Source: Sphagnum compactum (taxonomy: Eukaryota > Bryophyta > Sphagnopsida > Sphagnales). From it: a stretch of 64,000 nucleotides of DNA. Both the position numbers and the translations under genes were made by a program. The number at the start of each line of letters is the position of its first letter. Position 1 is the first letter of the stretch. Of this stretch, positions 26,089 through 37,330 are shown piece by piece. The DNA lies in contig OZ234494.1 of assembly GCA_965153455.1 (NCBI GenBank), positions 1,798,001-1,862,000 on the forward strand, written 5' to 3'. The notes under the pieces are model-generated. The model worked only from the letters and a program-made list of their open reading frames with translations, was not told the DNA's origin and did not search any database.

Positions 26089-26254
26089 GAATCCCATATC
26101 ACAAATTGTATAAAGAAGGTGTCTTCTCTTATGTTTTTAAATTAAAATACACATGCCATTTTATGATAAATTAAAAATACTTAACCCCAGAAGCAAAACA
26201 TAAAATAAAATGAAAATATTTACATAACTATTTTTTAATTCTCCTAGTCTTGTA

Positions 26255-26398
26255 TTTTTCTACCTACTTTCCTACCTATGTAAGTAAGTAGGTCTTATTT
26301 TTCTACCTACCTATGTAGGTAAATAGGTATGTAGTGTAAGTAAGTAGGTTTTAGGACCTACCAACCTACCTATCTATGGCTATGTACTGACCTACTTA
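26255..26398. repeat. TACC/GTAGGTA simple repeat cluster
   Basis: Words tacctac, ctacctatg and gtaggta alternate in both orientations, so the DNA can form small hairpins. A shorter cluster of the same words lies at 26,818-26,885. Confidence 0.8.
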
Positions 26399-26817
26399 AC
26401 ATTAAAATAGATTATTTTTCCAAATTTCAATTAATGCGCCATGTGGCAATTTTTTTTATTGTGCCACATGTCATAATCTCAAATTATCATTGACAATCAT
26501 AATAGATGATGGAAATCAATACTTCAAAAAGAAAATCATTTTTAGATTCCAAAATCCTCATAATGTCATGTGTCAAATGAAATTAACAAGATTAACATGA
26601 CATTATGGCTATAGTTGTAGTGAAGTTGCATGGTAGTTGAAAATGAATTGTCTTGACAAAATTGCAATTGAATTGTGATGAATTACATCATATATATGAT
26701 GTTTTGTAAATGGTCATTACAACTCAAAAATTAAGTTGTAAGGTCAATTACAAAACCCCATTTTTCTCATAGTGAAATAAAAATATGTTCCTAACCGTTA
26801 ATTACCCTACTTCTTTA

Positions 26818-26885
26818 ACCTACCTTGGTAGGTGGGTACCTCCCTACCTACCTACTTATTTATTCCTATTTACCTACCTATTTAA
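26818..26885. repeat. Second TACC/GTAGG simple repeat cluster
   Basis: It uses the same words as the cluster at 26,255-26,398 (cctacctt, ggtaggtgggtacc, ctacctacctac). About 420 bp of AT-rich DNA separate the two clusters. Confidence 0.75.
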
Positions 26886-26889
26886 AGAT

Positions 26890-28280
26890 CAATTTAAAAT
26901 TTATTTTGACCAAAATTTTATTTCATTTTCGTGAACTTTGTCCACATTATGCCATGGGGTAGAATCCCATTAAAGCAAATTATGCCACATGGCAATATCC
27001 CATTATAACACATTGTGACATGTGGCATATTTCTATTGATCAATGTGGTGACATTGTAAACTGTTTAAAGTAAACATGAAAATTGAATTTACAGTTTCAA
27101 AACAAAATTATTTTAAAATCTATTATGTTACCAAATGGCAATTAGTGTGAATGGATTATATGTTAGTTATATATGGATAATCAATGGATGAAAGTGTATT
27201 TGTTGATCATATACATCATCCATGTGAAATGTGTTGACATCATAATGAGTCATTGTTCGTGATTAAGTGTTGAATGCGGCTTCACTTATGCAATTAATAT
27301 TTTTTTAGTTGTTGATGTTAGTTGCAACTTATTTGGAATCACAAACTTTAATTGAAATTTGACCCTTTTCTTTTAATGTTACATGTTTTTCATATGCCAT
27401 TTAGTTGTTGGTAAGTTTCAACTTGTGTGTATGTTATGTGTGTGTTTTCAGTCGTTTGTGTGCATGTGTAACTTGTGTACTATGTATAATTCTTTTAGTT
27501 TGTTTTATTAGGGTGTAACATGCATAGGTGGGTCATATGCATGTGTTTTGTTTGTAGTGTTGTTGGATGTGTGTATACACAACATACAACACAAACATAA
27601 AACATATTAGCATATTACACAAACCCTAATATAATAAACTACAATGAGTAATTAAATGTCCATAATTATGTGGCTAATATAAGATTTTAGATATGTGCCA
27701 TGTGTGTAGTCAATGTAATCAAAAGAGACAATTATTAATTAGCATTTGGACAATTAAATAAAACATGATGTTAGTAAATAAATCAACACAAATCCACATC
27801 AACAAAAACTACTAAACAATATAGTTAAACATACATGACACTTATTTAATCCACATCATCAAGGTTCTTAGACAAATAGTCAAAAAATACATGTTAATTA
27901 TTATTACATGTCATCTAACAATACTAGATGATTTAGTGAAAAAAGACATGCCAATTATTATGCCATGTCATCTATCATTACTAGACAATTTAACAAAAAA
28001 ATACAAGACACATGTCATAACACATTAGCTAACATTAGTAGGCATTTTAGTCAAAATGGACAAAACACCCATAATGACATGTCAACTAGCACAAAGTCAC
28101 AAGTTAGTCAAATTAAACATGACATGTTGGAATAAAGTAATAACTTTGTCATGATTGATTTGTCAATTTATATTGTATTAAATGATTGATTATTTCTTAT
28201 TATATCATCACCCTATCTGACTATTGTTTTTACTAAAACTTAGTTTTAAAAAACAGTGTCAAAGACAAGTTTTGTAATAA
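26890..28280. other. AT-rich intergenic DNA, no gene seen
   Basis: No domain-bearing frame is visible on either strand. The stretch is rich in words such as acatgtcat and catgtgtgt and may be eroded mobile-element DNA. It ends at the protease relic starting near 28,290. Confidence 0.5.
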
Positions 28281-28289
28281 TGACTATTC

Positions 28290-28790
28290 TATCCTTTAAA
28301 ATAATGGTTAGGATATTGTTTCCCCAATCATTGTAAGCTTTTGTGTGCTTAAGCCACAATCTTTGAAATAATATTGAATATGCTTCCTATCCTAATTCCA
28401 TATTCAATACAATCACAAAGACCTTGTATGAACACTTTGCCAAATCTATTTTCAAGTTAATCAATCCAATAGGCTACACCTTTCATTGGTCAACCATATA
28501 GACCATGAAAGGAACTAGTTGAAGCCTTTTCAACCCTAGCTTCTTTTTCAATTCTTTTAAAATGATGTTAAATCTAGATCCTCCATCTAAAAATAAATTT
28601 CACATTCCCAACGTCATAATCTTAATTTGAACAAATAACATTGTTTCATCAAAATCTTCTAAATTTGTTCTAATAACTTCATAAACATCAACAACTTTTT
28701 ATAATTTTGTTGTTGCTCGCAAATTTTCCAATATCCTTTTCAATTCATGACAAATTCACAACAACTTTCCTAACTTCCCTTTGATTTAAT
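28290..28790 (-). mobile_element. Ty3/gypsy-like retropepsin (protease) relic
   Basis: On the - strand the translation shows the signature order of a plant LTR-retrotransposon aspartic protease. In order it reads LFLDGGSRFNIILKELKKKL (active-site-like Asp-Gly-Gly-Ser near 28,576-28,590), PFMVYMVDQ, PIGLI-LKIDL, EAYSILFQRLWLKH and NDWGNNILTI. Several stops and at least one gap interrupt it. No reverse transcriptase or integrase follows in the expected downstream direction, so only a fragment remains. Confidence 0.7.
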
Positions 28791-29504
28791 GGACTAATCC
28801 ACTAAAGGGTCAAATTAAAAAACCATTTTTTTGAAAATGTTTTTTTACCTTTTGTATATGATTTATGACAAAGGTGGATTGTGGGACCCATGCAACAAGG
28901 AAACAAAATTGAAAGTAGCAACACTTGGTATTAGATGGTCATTATAAAACAAGTAAAGGCCAATGCAACATAAAATACATACCTCTTCGAGTCACCGAAC
29001 CAACCAGCTAGTTAAAAGTGTCGTGGTGTGTCTTACGACCATGTGAAAACACAACAAGCTTTCCACCACAAAATTATTTATCATTTGAAAAATTGTTATA
29101 CACAATTTTTGAAGTGGATTGGAATTTTTGTGAAGGGGGTAACCAATCCATTGAAATCACTTTTTAAAAAACTTTTGTGCAACATTACTTGTCTCAGGAC
29201 TTACAAGACTAGGAACAAAAAATGTAGCTTGTAATATTTTGGTATTAGGGTTGTAGCTAAATCATGCTAAACCTAATAGAATAGTGATTGTGACACCCAA
29301 GCTTATAACAAAGTTAGGGTTTGGCTTTGACATAATGCTTTAGCTAGAACCCTTCGGAGGTTTCTTATTTTTTTCTTGTTAATTCATTTAGTATTGTGTG
29401 GTTCATTTTGTAGACTTCAAATTACCTTGTCATAGCAGGTAATCTTTAGAAAATAGGGCCTTTGCTCTTATTAAGCCTTTTTCCTCATAGGCACCAAACA
29501 TCCC

Positions 29505-32400
29505 ATGTCCCCAAGTTATCATGTATCTAAACTTCGTAGTTCCCATTGCCCATCTGCTTTATTATCCGCCACCACAAGCCCATTTTTCACCCCATCCCCC
29601 ATGCAAACCACGAACTACCCACTAGTTCCCCCTCCCATTCCAACAAATCACACACCACCTATTAGTTCCCCTTACCCGCCCCCGTCCCTTTGTCTGAATG
29701 TCGAACCCCAACCCTACATTTTCCTAAACCCCCTTGATCATGCACATGTAGGACCTTTTCCCCTTTCCACTTTATTGGCCCCTATAGTTGCCAATGATCA
29801 GACCTCCCAACCTACCCCCATTTCCTCAACACATTCACAATTTCCACTTAAAATTTCTTGTCCCACCTATGGGCGCCAATTTACTAGTCAAAGGTTAATT
29901 TGTCATCAACATTTTTGTTAGGCATCCAATTCATCTAATCTAAACCCCTATGACCATCCCGACTCAATACCTTCTTTTGTTCCCACCCCACCTGCATCAG
30001 CTTGGACTTGGGTTTCGTCCTTGGATGTCATCGAGTCTTTCCATTTAAGCTTTTGTTGTCTTCAATTATACAACCGCATCCCTTTAATTCGTAAATTTTT
30101 TTTTGCAGTTTAATGTTGGGACATGTAGGGGAATATTTTCGAACAATTCGCGTTTTAGCACGATTTTCCCACGCACCCACGTCCTTTAACACCACCTCAG
30201 CTCTCCCTGCAGTACACCCTGAATTAGATGACTACTTCTTGCTTTTCTTTGAAAACTACAAGCTAGACCAGGACCTTGAACTTTTTTCTAATTCCTTCAA
30301 GTTGACATTCTAATGCATGCCACATTTATCGGCAAATGGTGCTTCTAGGATGGTTTTTGAACACCTTTGAGATTATTTTCACCCAAAAGATTCAACAAAT
30401 GGATTCCCTTAGTTGTTTTACCTTTGTTTTCATATTGCACAAGTCACATTCCACCTCAAATTGCATGTATCTTTGGAGTGGCCCACCTTTTAGCCATGAC
30501 CAAACCTTTAGGTGGAGTTTGTTCCACTGTAGTGGGGGAAACATTATATTGAATCACAAGTCATGCTTTATGCTTTCAATTCCACAATGCCTTAGCAATA
30601 CATTTCTCCTCACACCAATTTGGAGTTGTAACTAAAGGCGGTTGTGAAATAGTAATTCAATTAGGTGCACCTTGGACCTTCACCCCAACTAGGTTGTTTT
30701 TTAATTGGACGTGGCAAATGCCTTCAATTTGGTGTTAAGAAAGGTCATATTTTAAGAACTTTGTGTAATAGGTGGAGACCTTACACAACTCATGCCCTTT
30801 ATTCATGCATTCTATGCATTTGAGTCTCCTTTAATTATAATCATCCCATCTACCATAGGAACCTATCAAGGTGATCCCTTGGGAGGGGCACTATTCATTT
30901 TAACCCATTTTAAGGCTTTACGTTTTACATCTAGTCATTTCCATTTTTATTTAATTCCATCCATTGCAAATGACACTCACATCATAAGTCCCCTTTTAAT
31001 TGTATCATCTACATATGATCAATTTTAGACTGAATTCCATGCGATAGGTTTTTCTATTCAACTTTAAAAATGTGTAGGATGGTCACCTTTTGGCTTACCG
31101 TCTTATTTTAACACCCCATCCCAATTTACTACCCCATAGAAAGGAATTAAAATATTGGGGGTTCCATTGGGCACCTCATTAGTCATATCATCCTTCATAA
31201 AAGATGCCCTGCTAGAGGATGTTCGACATGTGAACCTTTTCCCTATAATGGGTGATGTTCAAGTAACTTTTGGAATTTTAATTCATTACTTTGTGCAACA
31301 ACCATTGTATCTCTTATAATGCGCATTTCCCTCTTCCACCTTCATAGAATCCTTTATTTCTTTTGACTCCAGCCTCCTTCAAGTGTTTGGGCGCCTTTTG
31401 GGTCCAAGATCCTTTGATAGCCCATAAAGACCTTTAGCCCATAAAAAAACCTTTCTCCTAATAACTTTTGGTGGCATTGGGCTCATATCAATAGCCACCA
31501 TTGCCCCAGTAACCTATTTAGGGAGTTGGGTCCTTATAATTTCAGTCATAATTGTTAAGTTTATGGTTGATCAATGTCCCTTCCTTCTTGAAGCTTTAGC
31601 ACAAGTCGACAACAACACCCTCCTTTTCCAATGACACCTCAAGGCAACATGTGATCTTTTACTGCCCCTGACTTGCCCGTGTCTTCATCCGTTTAAATTA
31701 CTTATCGAACAACAACTGGTTTAACTTCAAAATTCTATCTTGGAACATCTACACCAGCATACCCTTTCCAGCATGTTGTTCGATGAGATGTTTAAGGCCC
31801 ATCATGCTTGAATTTTATCATGTACTGGCCCACGGGCGGGCACTTAACTTACAACTTGACTAGTGTTCCCAACCTTTCAATTATCTTCCCCATTATTTTC
31901 CATAACATTTTGAACACAATTTAAACTACCCCATCCTTCAATTGCAGGTATTCATTAATGTGTGTGCACACATCCCATTGACCCTATTGGTATCCACTTC
32001 TTATGTTGCATTCATGGCAAACGCATGGAAACCCATGATGTAGTTTGTGACACCTTTGTTGCCATTGTGCAAGATGCTAATTTTCACATGGGACGAAAAC
32101 AACTTCATGCGTTTCTTTCAACCACGTTCAATTCCTCTTATTAACAAGTTGACATTGTGCTCACCAAAGATCATGGCATTTGCACTCTAGCCGACATTAT
32201 CATTGTTGACCCAACAGGAATGGATTTACTTCCCCAATCTTGTGCAATTGAAAGATTTGCTGCCTCCGATGTGATTCAAGCCCAAAAAAAGAACTATCGC
32301 AACGAACACCCCATTGATCAATTCTTCTTTTCAACAATTAGGGTATTTGAATGTTTACACAAATAAATTAATGTGTTTTGACACGATTATGCCAATGCCA
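29505..32400 (+). mobile_element. Degenerate non-LTR retrotransposon with C-terminal endonuclease-like region
   Basis: Parts occur in the right order on the + strand, broken by many stops and frameshifts. A Pro/Ser-rich lead (29,505-29,850) ends in a C2H2-like finger (CPTYGRQFTSQRLICHQH, second Cys replaced by Tyr, about 29,853-29,915). Reverse transcriptase remnants run from about 30,420 to 31,030: FGVAHLLAMTKPLGGV, HQFGVVTKGGCE, motif B as QGDPLGGALF and motif C as IANDTHI, where Ala-Asp-Asp is expected. The C-terminal part (31,955-32,366) has a Cys/His cluster, CTHPIDPIGIHFLCCIHG then ETHDVV, followed by VDIVLT and LADIIIVDP, which fits a restriction-like PD-(D/E)XK endonuclease of R2-type elements. 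Boundaries and family name are uncertain. It is not functional. Confidence 0.8.
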
Positions 32401-33040
32401 TTCAGAGCTTGAAAAGGCTAGAAGGCTCTCATCTTTTTGTTTTGGTTACTTTTTTTTATCAAAAAATTTCAATCACATTAAAAAGGGTGCAAATGTCTTC
32501 CATCTTAAGTCGAATGGTAGTTGTAGGTTTAACCACTTCTTGACTTCCACCCCTTCAGAACACACCTTCCATCAACACGACTGATCTGATCTATTGTAGG
32601 CAATTGATCTTTGACATGGAGAAATATGGCCGACCTACTATAGACAATCGGTTTTTGACATGGAGAGATTTTGACATCTAGTGTTGAGCTACCTTGACAT
32701 CTTGTAACTTCTCCCTTATCCTTTTTCTTATTCCTTTGTACATTTTCCAAATCTATGGTGTGTTTACAAATAACGTTTTGCAGGGATTTTAAATTTTTTT
32801 TAGGAAAAAAATTTATACTTGGAATTGTTGTGAAAGGTTGTCTAGCACAATGGCAAGGACAAAATTCAACAAATAAAAGAACACAATTGTAGGCTGTTGA
32901 TGACTGGGGTGAGACCAAAATAAACTATCCGGATTAACCGCAGTCCAAACTTCTTCAAAATGCCAAGATCAAAACTTTCGATCGACAACTTCAAAAGTGG
33001 GAAAAGTACACATATTGGGCGACGAAAAGTGAAGCAAACA
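32400..33040. other. Intergenic DNA between retroelement relic and GATA gene
   Basis: No gene is supported. The composition shifts from AT-rich to GC-richer towards the right, where the GATA gene promoter or leader begins. Confidence 0.4.
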
Positions 33041-34539
33041 GTAACAAGTGAGAGTTAGTGGTTGTGTAACAAGGTGGGTAAGGAAGGAGTGGCGGAGGGC
33101 CGGCCATGGCCACGGACAACGGGCACTCCATAGCCATGGCTATGGCGGGCATTCGTGTGCATGCAGTGCGGTCTGTGCACGACACTTCCCTCACACTTCC
33201 TGCACCTCCCGCTTGACAAACAACGCTGGCGCGCTCACCCGGGGTAGACTGTCGCAGGGCACAACAGAGTGATGCCGCGGATAATTCCAGGTGCACAGCC
33301 TTGTTATTGCGGGTGGGCGAGGATGGAGAGGGGAGTAAGTCGTAGTTTGTCGTTTGCAGTGTGGTCCCGAGCATGAACGCAGGGGTTTTGTTGCTGCATT
33401 CTATCCTGATGTCATATTTGGTCGATTCCGTCGGCGGTTCGTTATTCTAGGGTGTGGTCTTAACTGCAAGCTGTGGGATCGGAATGTTGGAGTCCATGCC
33501 TCTGAAGCTCTCGTTTTTGTTACCGTGCCTGTTTAATTTGGTTTCTGAGCTCTTCTCATCCGGAGAAGTTTGTGGGGAACAGGCAGTCTTTTGAAGCTAT
33601 CACTCGTCATACCTTGGCTTTAGGGACTCATGCAAGCAATTATAGCCTTCGAGCTTGCCAGGCACTGGTGCTCGTGTCGTTTCTGGACAAGCAACTCGAA
33701 CTCGTCGCTTTTGAAAGCAATTGTACTATTGGATTCTTGTTTCGGCTGTGTCAAGGCCCCATATTGCGCTGTTACCTCCTTTCCTCAAGGCGCTTCTTCG
33801 GACTCTATTGTCCTATTAGACATCTGTATGTATGTAACGGACAATAGGAAAGTTGGGGACAAGTCAACCCGTCGCTTACTCAAGACGTCAGAGAATCTGT
33901 CTGTCTTTTAGACAGAATTTCCCTATTCTCGTCATTTTTTCCTGGTCCGAGTGCCTCCTGCTTTTTTCTCGATATATGCTTTTCTTTATTTCTGCATCGC
34001 ATTTCTTGGTCCCGATCCATATTCTCAATTAATCGGTAAAGGCAGCCCATAGTGTGCCAGCTTTGCAGTGGAACAGCTTGTGTGATACACTCGACAGGGA
34101 ATGTCGTCTTCCCGTTGATACAATTAAACTGCCTGCTTGTTCTTCTTTTCCCAGGCTCTTAGGAATCTTCAATAACCTTACATTGTTGAGATGCTGTTTA
34201 TGTCCTTGAAACATCCTGAACATCCTGAAAGTCGAAGGTGTGGAATCAGGAAGAAAGGCTTTGCTTGTGTAACTGAGATTTTGGTGTGGCAGGATCGAAC
34301 GGTCTACTGTTTGGCTCACCATTGTCGAGGACTCAACAATGGCCTTCCTGGAGACAAGAGCACTTTGTCGTAGGCAGCAGGAATGTTTTCCTTCGGACTG
34401 CATAAAGTGATGCCTCAATCATGCATTAGAGCACAACCATAAATTACTCAGGATTTGAGGATTGGAGCAGTGGAGGTTCAAGGTGTACAGAGAGGACAGT
34501 TATTGTCCAGAGGAAGAGAGTTGGTGACATGTGAAAGTG
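33040..34539 (+). promoter_or_regulatory. Probable promoter and 5' UTR region of the GATA gene
   Basis: A CpG-containing, GC-richer island at about 33,050-33,420 precedes the gene, as expected for a promoter and first untranslated exon. Frames inside it are short and lie on both strands without domains. The leader just before the ATG at 34,540 is probably part of an exon that begins near 34,150-34,440. Its upstream splice partner is not identified. Confidence 0.4.
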
Positions 34540-36645
34540 ATGTCAGAAGCTGATCATCATTCTCAAGCTCTCCATGCACACCGTCATGCCACACACCATT
34601 CCACCTTGAACCATAGCCTGGGTCATGGGCAGCCTGCTGATTCCCATGAGATGCATGCCCACACTCAGGCTGATGCAAATGTGCAGGCACATGGTGAAGC
34701 TCATGCCCAGGGACATATAGATGCCAATAATGTGCATGGGTATCACGTGCATCACAGGCATCCTATCCAGCACAATGAGGAGAATGGTGCAGGACTGGAG
34801 GAGCATGAGGATGACCCTGATGAAGAAGGATTAGATGAGGCTGAAATGCAGTCTGATAGTGGTCATCAAGATGTGCCCCCCCAAGTTCTTGCTGTGCGCT
34901 CTCAAGAGTCCACCCAGCTCACACTTTCTTATCAAGGCGAAGTCTATGTGTTTGACACAGTGCCACCTGAAAAGGTATTTCTACACTCTTTTTATTTCAT
35001 CACTGAGTTTTGCCCTGTTTGCCTTTGGTGTCTGTATACACAAGTTTCTGGCCCATTTGCAGTTTATAGCATACAGCCCACAATTTTCTGTCCAGGAATA
35101 TAGAAGTTCTTTTTGGTATGTAGTTCCATGAGAAGCTGGAATATCATTGGCATAATGTTGATTGTCACATGATGTTTGCAGGTCCAAGCTGTGCTACTTT
35201 TACTGGGAGGTCGTGAGATTCCTCCAGGCATGTCTGTTGGAAATGTGTCCAACCATCATAGTAGCAAGGTGCACTACTGTTGACTCATCCTTTTCTTGGC
35301 TACTTGGACAAAGAGTGCTCATTTTAGAAACTTGGAGCACACATCCAAAGTGGATCAAGTGGGCTGTGATTCCACATTCAGTCCTGTGGTATTCAAGCAT
35401 GATTCAACTGGCAGGGGCTCATGGAGCTTCCAGTGCGCATGAACATGCCACAGCGGCTTGCATCTTTGACAAGATTCCGGGAGAAGCGCAAGGAGCGTTG
35501 TTATGATAAAAAGATCCGCTACACAGTGCGCAAAGAGGTTGCTCAAAGGTGTTCCCTGTTCCTTCTCTGTATTGTGAATTTGCAAATTGTGGATTCACTT
35601 CTTCTAAGCACAATGTGCTATTGCTTGGTCATGCATTGGAAATTTGCAAGGTGATATGGATTTGATCTGGTACACTCCATGTAAGCTTCCTAAAAGTACA
35701 TGGCAGACATCTTCTGCTTAATACAAATATTCACTGTGGTCTTGGTTAATCTTAAGCAAGCTCTGTGGTAGATCCTAATGGAAGTGAGTCTGTGTTTTGT
35801 TTTGCCCAGAATGCACCGCAAAAAAGGTCAGTTTGCATCATTGAAATCTGCTGCTGAGGAGCCTACCTCTGTTGCTAATTGGGATGGCTCTCCTGCTCAA
35901 TTGGCTGGTCCCACAGCTGTGCAGCAAGAAGTAATGTAGGTCTTGATTCTCTTGCTCTTCAACTCTCAGAATCTTTTCTGTTATGTTGTAAAGAAGCTTT
36001 GGAATAGCGAAATAGAATATCAGAAAGTCCTCACATAGAAGAATAAAATTGCAGATGATATGTCCAACACCAATGACAGTGACTGATATTCCAAATGAAT
36101 AATCTTTCTCAAGTACTGGTGATGATTGCAAAGCAATATCCCTGTGCAATTTGCCAGAAGATGAGCATTTATCCCTGTTGATGGTTATGTCTTGACAGCT
36201 TCGAGTTGTTGTGCCGATGAATTGCTACTTGATCTTCAGCAATAGTTGATCGGACAATGTAGATGTTTAAATGCCATGTGGCATACCAGCTCACATATCA
36301 GTGGACACAAGGGATGAACGGACATCTGTTGGGCTAGATGTCAGGTTTTTCTGGTTTTAAAACCCCTTCTTGAATGCAGGTGTGTGCATTGTGGTATTGG
36401 AGAGCGGTTAACTCCCATGATGCGTCGTGGACCAGCAGGACCTCGAACTCTGTGTAATGCATGTGGCTTAATGTGGGCAAATAAGGTCAGCTCATTTCAT
36501 TAGAACTTAGAAGAAGTGGCAACGTACAATATTTTTGGCATTGCCTGACAATCTTCTGATTGGAGAACAGGGGGTGTTGAGAGATCTATCAAAGAATGTA
36601 CCAGTTTCACAAACAACACCACAACCACAAGCTTTGCTACAACAA
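34540..36645 (+). CDS. ZML-type TIFY-CCT-GATA transcription factor; 3' end unresolved
   Basis: This plant-specific class (ZIM/ZML, GATA24/25/28-like in Arabidopsis) binds GATA-type DNA in the nucleus. Exons are 34,540-34,974, 35,182-35,268, 35,415-35,548, 35,810-35,935, 36,380-36,485 and 36,571-36,645. All have consistent phase and give 321 codons. The ATG at 34,540 is the first in frame. Residues 1-78 hold 21 His, followed by an acidic stretch at about 79-102. The TIFY domain is about 125-161 ([11 protein letters not shown], then [16 protein letters not shown] across an intron). The CCT domain is about 188-230 ([17 protein letters not shown]). The zinc finger is Cys262-Lys296, with Cys265, Cys286 and Cys289 completing C-x2-C-x20-C-x2-[10 protein letters not shown] follows. 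The true C-terminus lies in one or more later exons. A phase-compatible candidate at 37,157-37,207 encodes GSDPSAATGADSSLAA and a stop, but its acceptor is weak. Confidence 0.93.
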
Positions 36646-37330
36646 GTAAGCTCATCTGATGCAGTGATACTTTCACACCAATCTGAAATTTTTGTCTTGT
36701 GGATGGCAATGGGTTATCAGCTGTTCTTTGTGCAGACCAAGGTTTATCAGGTCTTGATCAACAGGAGTATTAGTAATGTGACACTGCCTGAATACATCCT
36801 GATGTTTATGTATTCCTGTGTTAGGAGAAATGACTGATAAGAGAGGAGTCTTGCCTTCGTCATACAAACCATTGTAGTTGCCCTACGATTGAGAACCCAG
36901 ACTTGCATGACTGCCCACTTGTCTGGGCTCTCTCATTTGCAAGAGGTCCCATCAACTCTTATTGTTAGGGGAAGCACTGTTAAGGATAGTGCCATGAACA
37001 AATGTGACTGTACATTTGTGAGAGGAAAGTAACCAATCTGCAAACATTCTCATTTGAAGAGAACTGCCCTGTTGCACTGTGAGAGAAAGGATGCTGGAAA
37101 GTTGGTTTGGGTGGTGTGGATTAACAAGGACATGTATATGGTTATTGTGGATGAAGGGTTCAGATCCGTCTGCAGCAACAGGTGCAGATAGCAGCCTTGC
37201 AGCATAATGTGGACAACTCCATCTCAAGCTGTGGTAAAGTAACATGCTGTCATACTGATGCCTAGTAACACAGGAAATCAATCAAAATCTCAGCTATGTA
37301 AAATTTTGATTGAATTATTATTTATTTATT

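Noticed and set aside
26255-26885. Possible CRISPR-like array of regularly spaced short repeats
   Set aside because: The words are simple TACC/GTAGG permutations without constant spacing or unique spacers, and the DNA is plant nuclear.
32991-33374. Open frame of 127 codons on the - strand and overlapping + frames
   Set aside because: The island is GC-rich, frames are open on both strands by composition, no domain is seen, and the position fits the GATA gene promoter and leader.
36735-36835. Possible further GATA exon beginning ACCAAGGTTTATCAG
   Set aside because: The acceptor ctttgtgcag is good and the phase fits, but the encoded residues do not resemble any part of the family and no convincing donor or stop context decides it.
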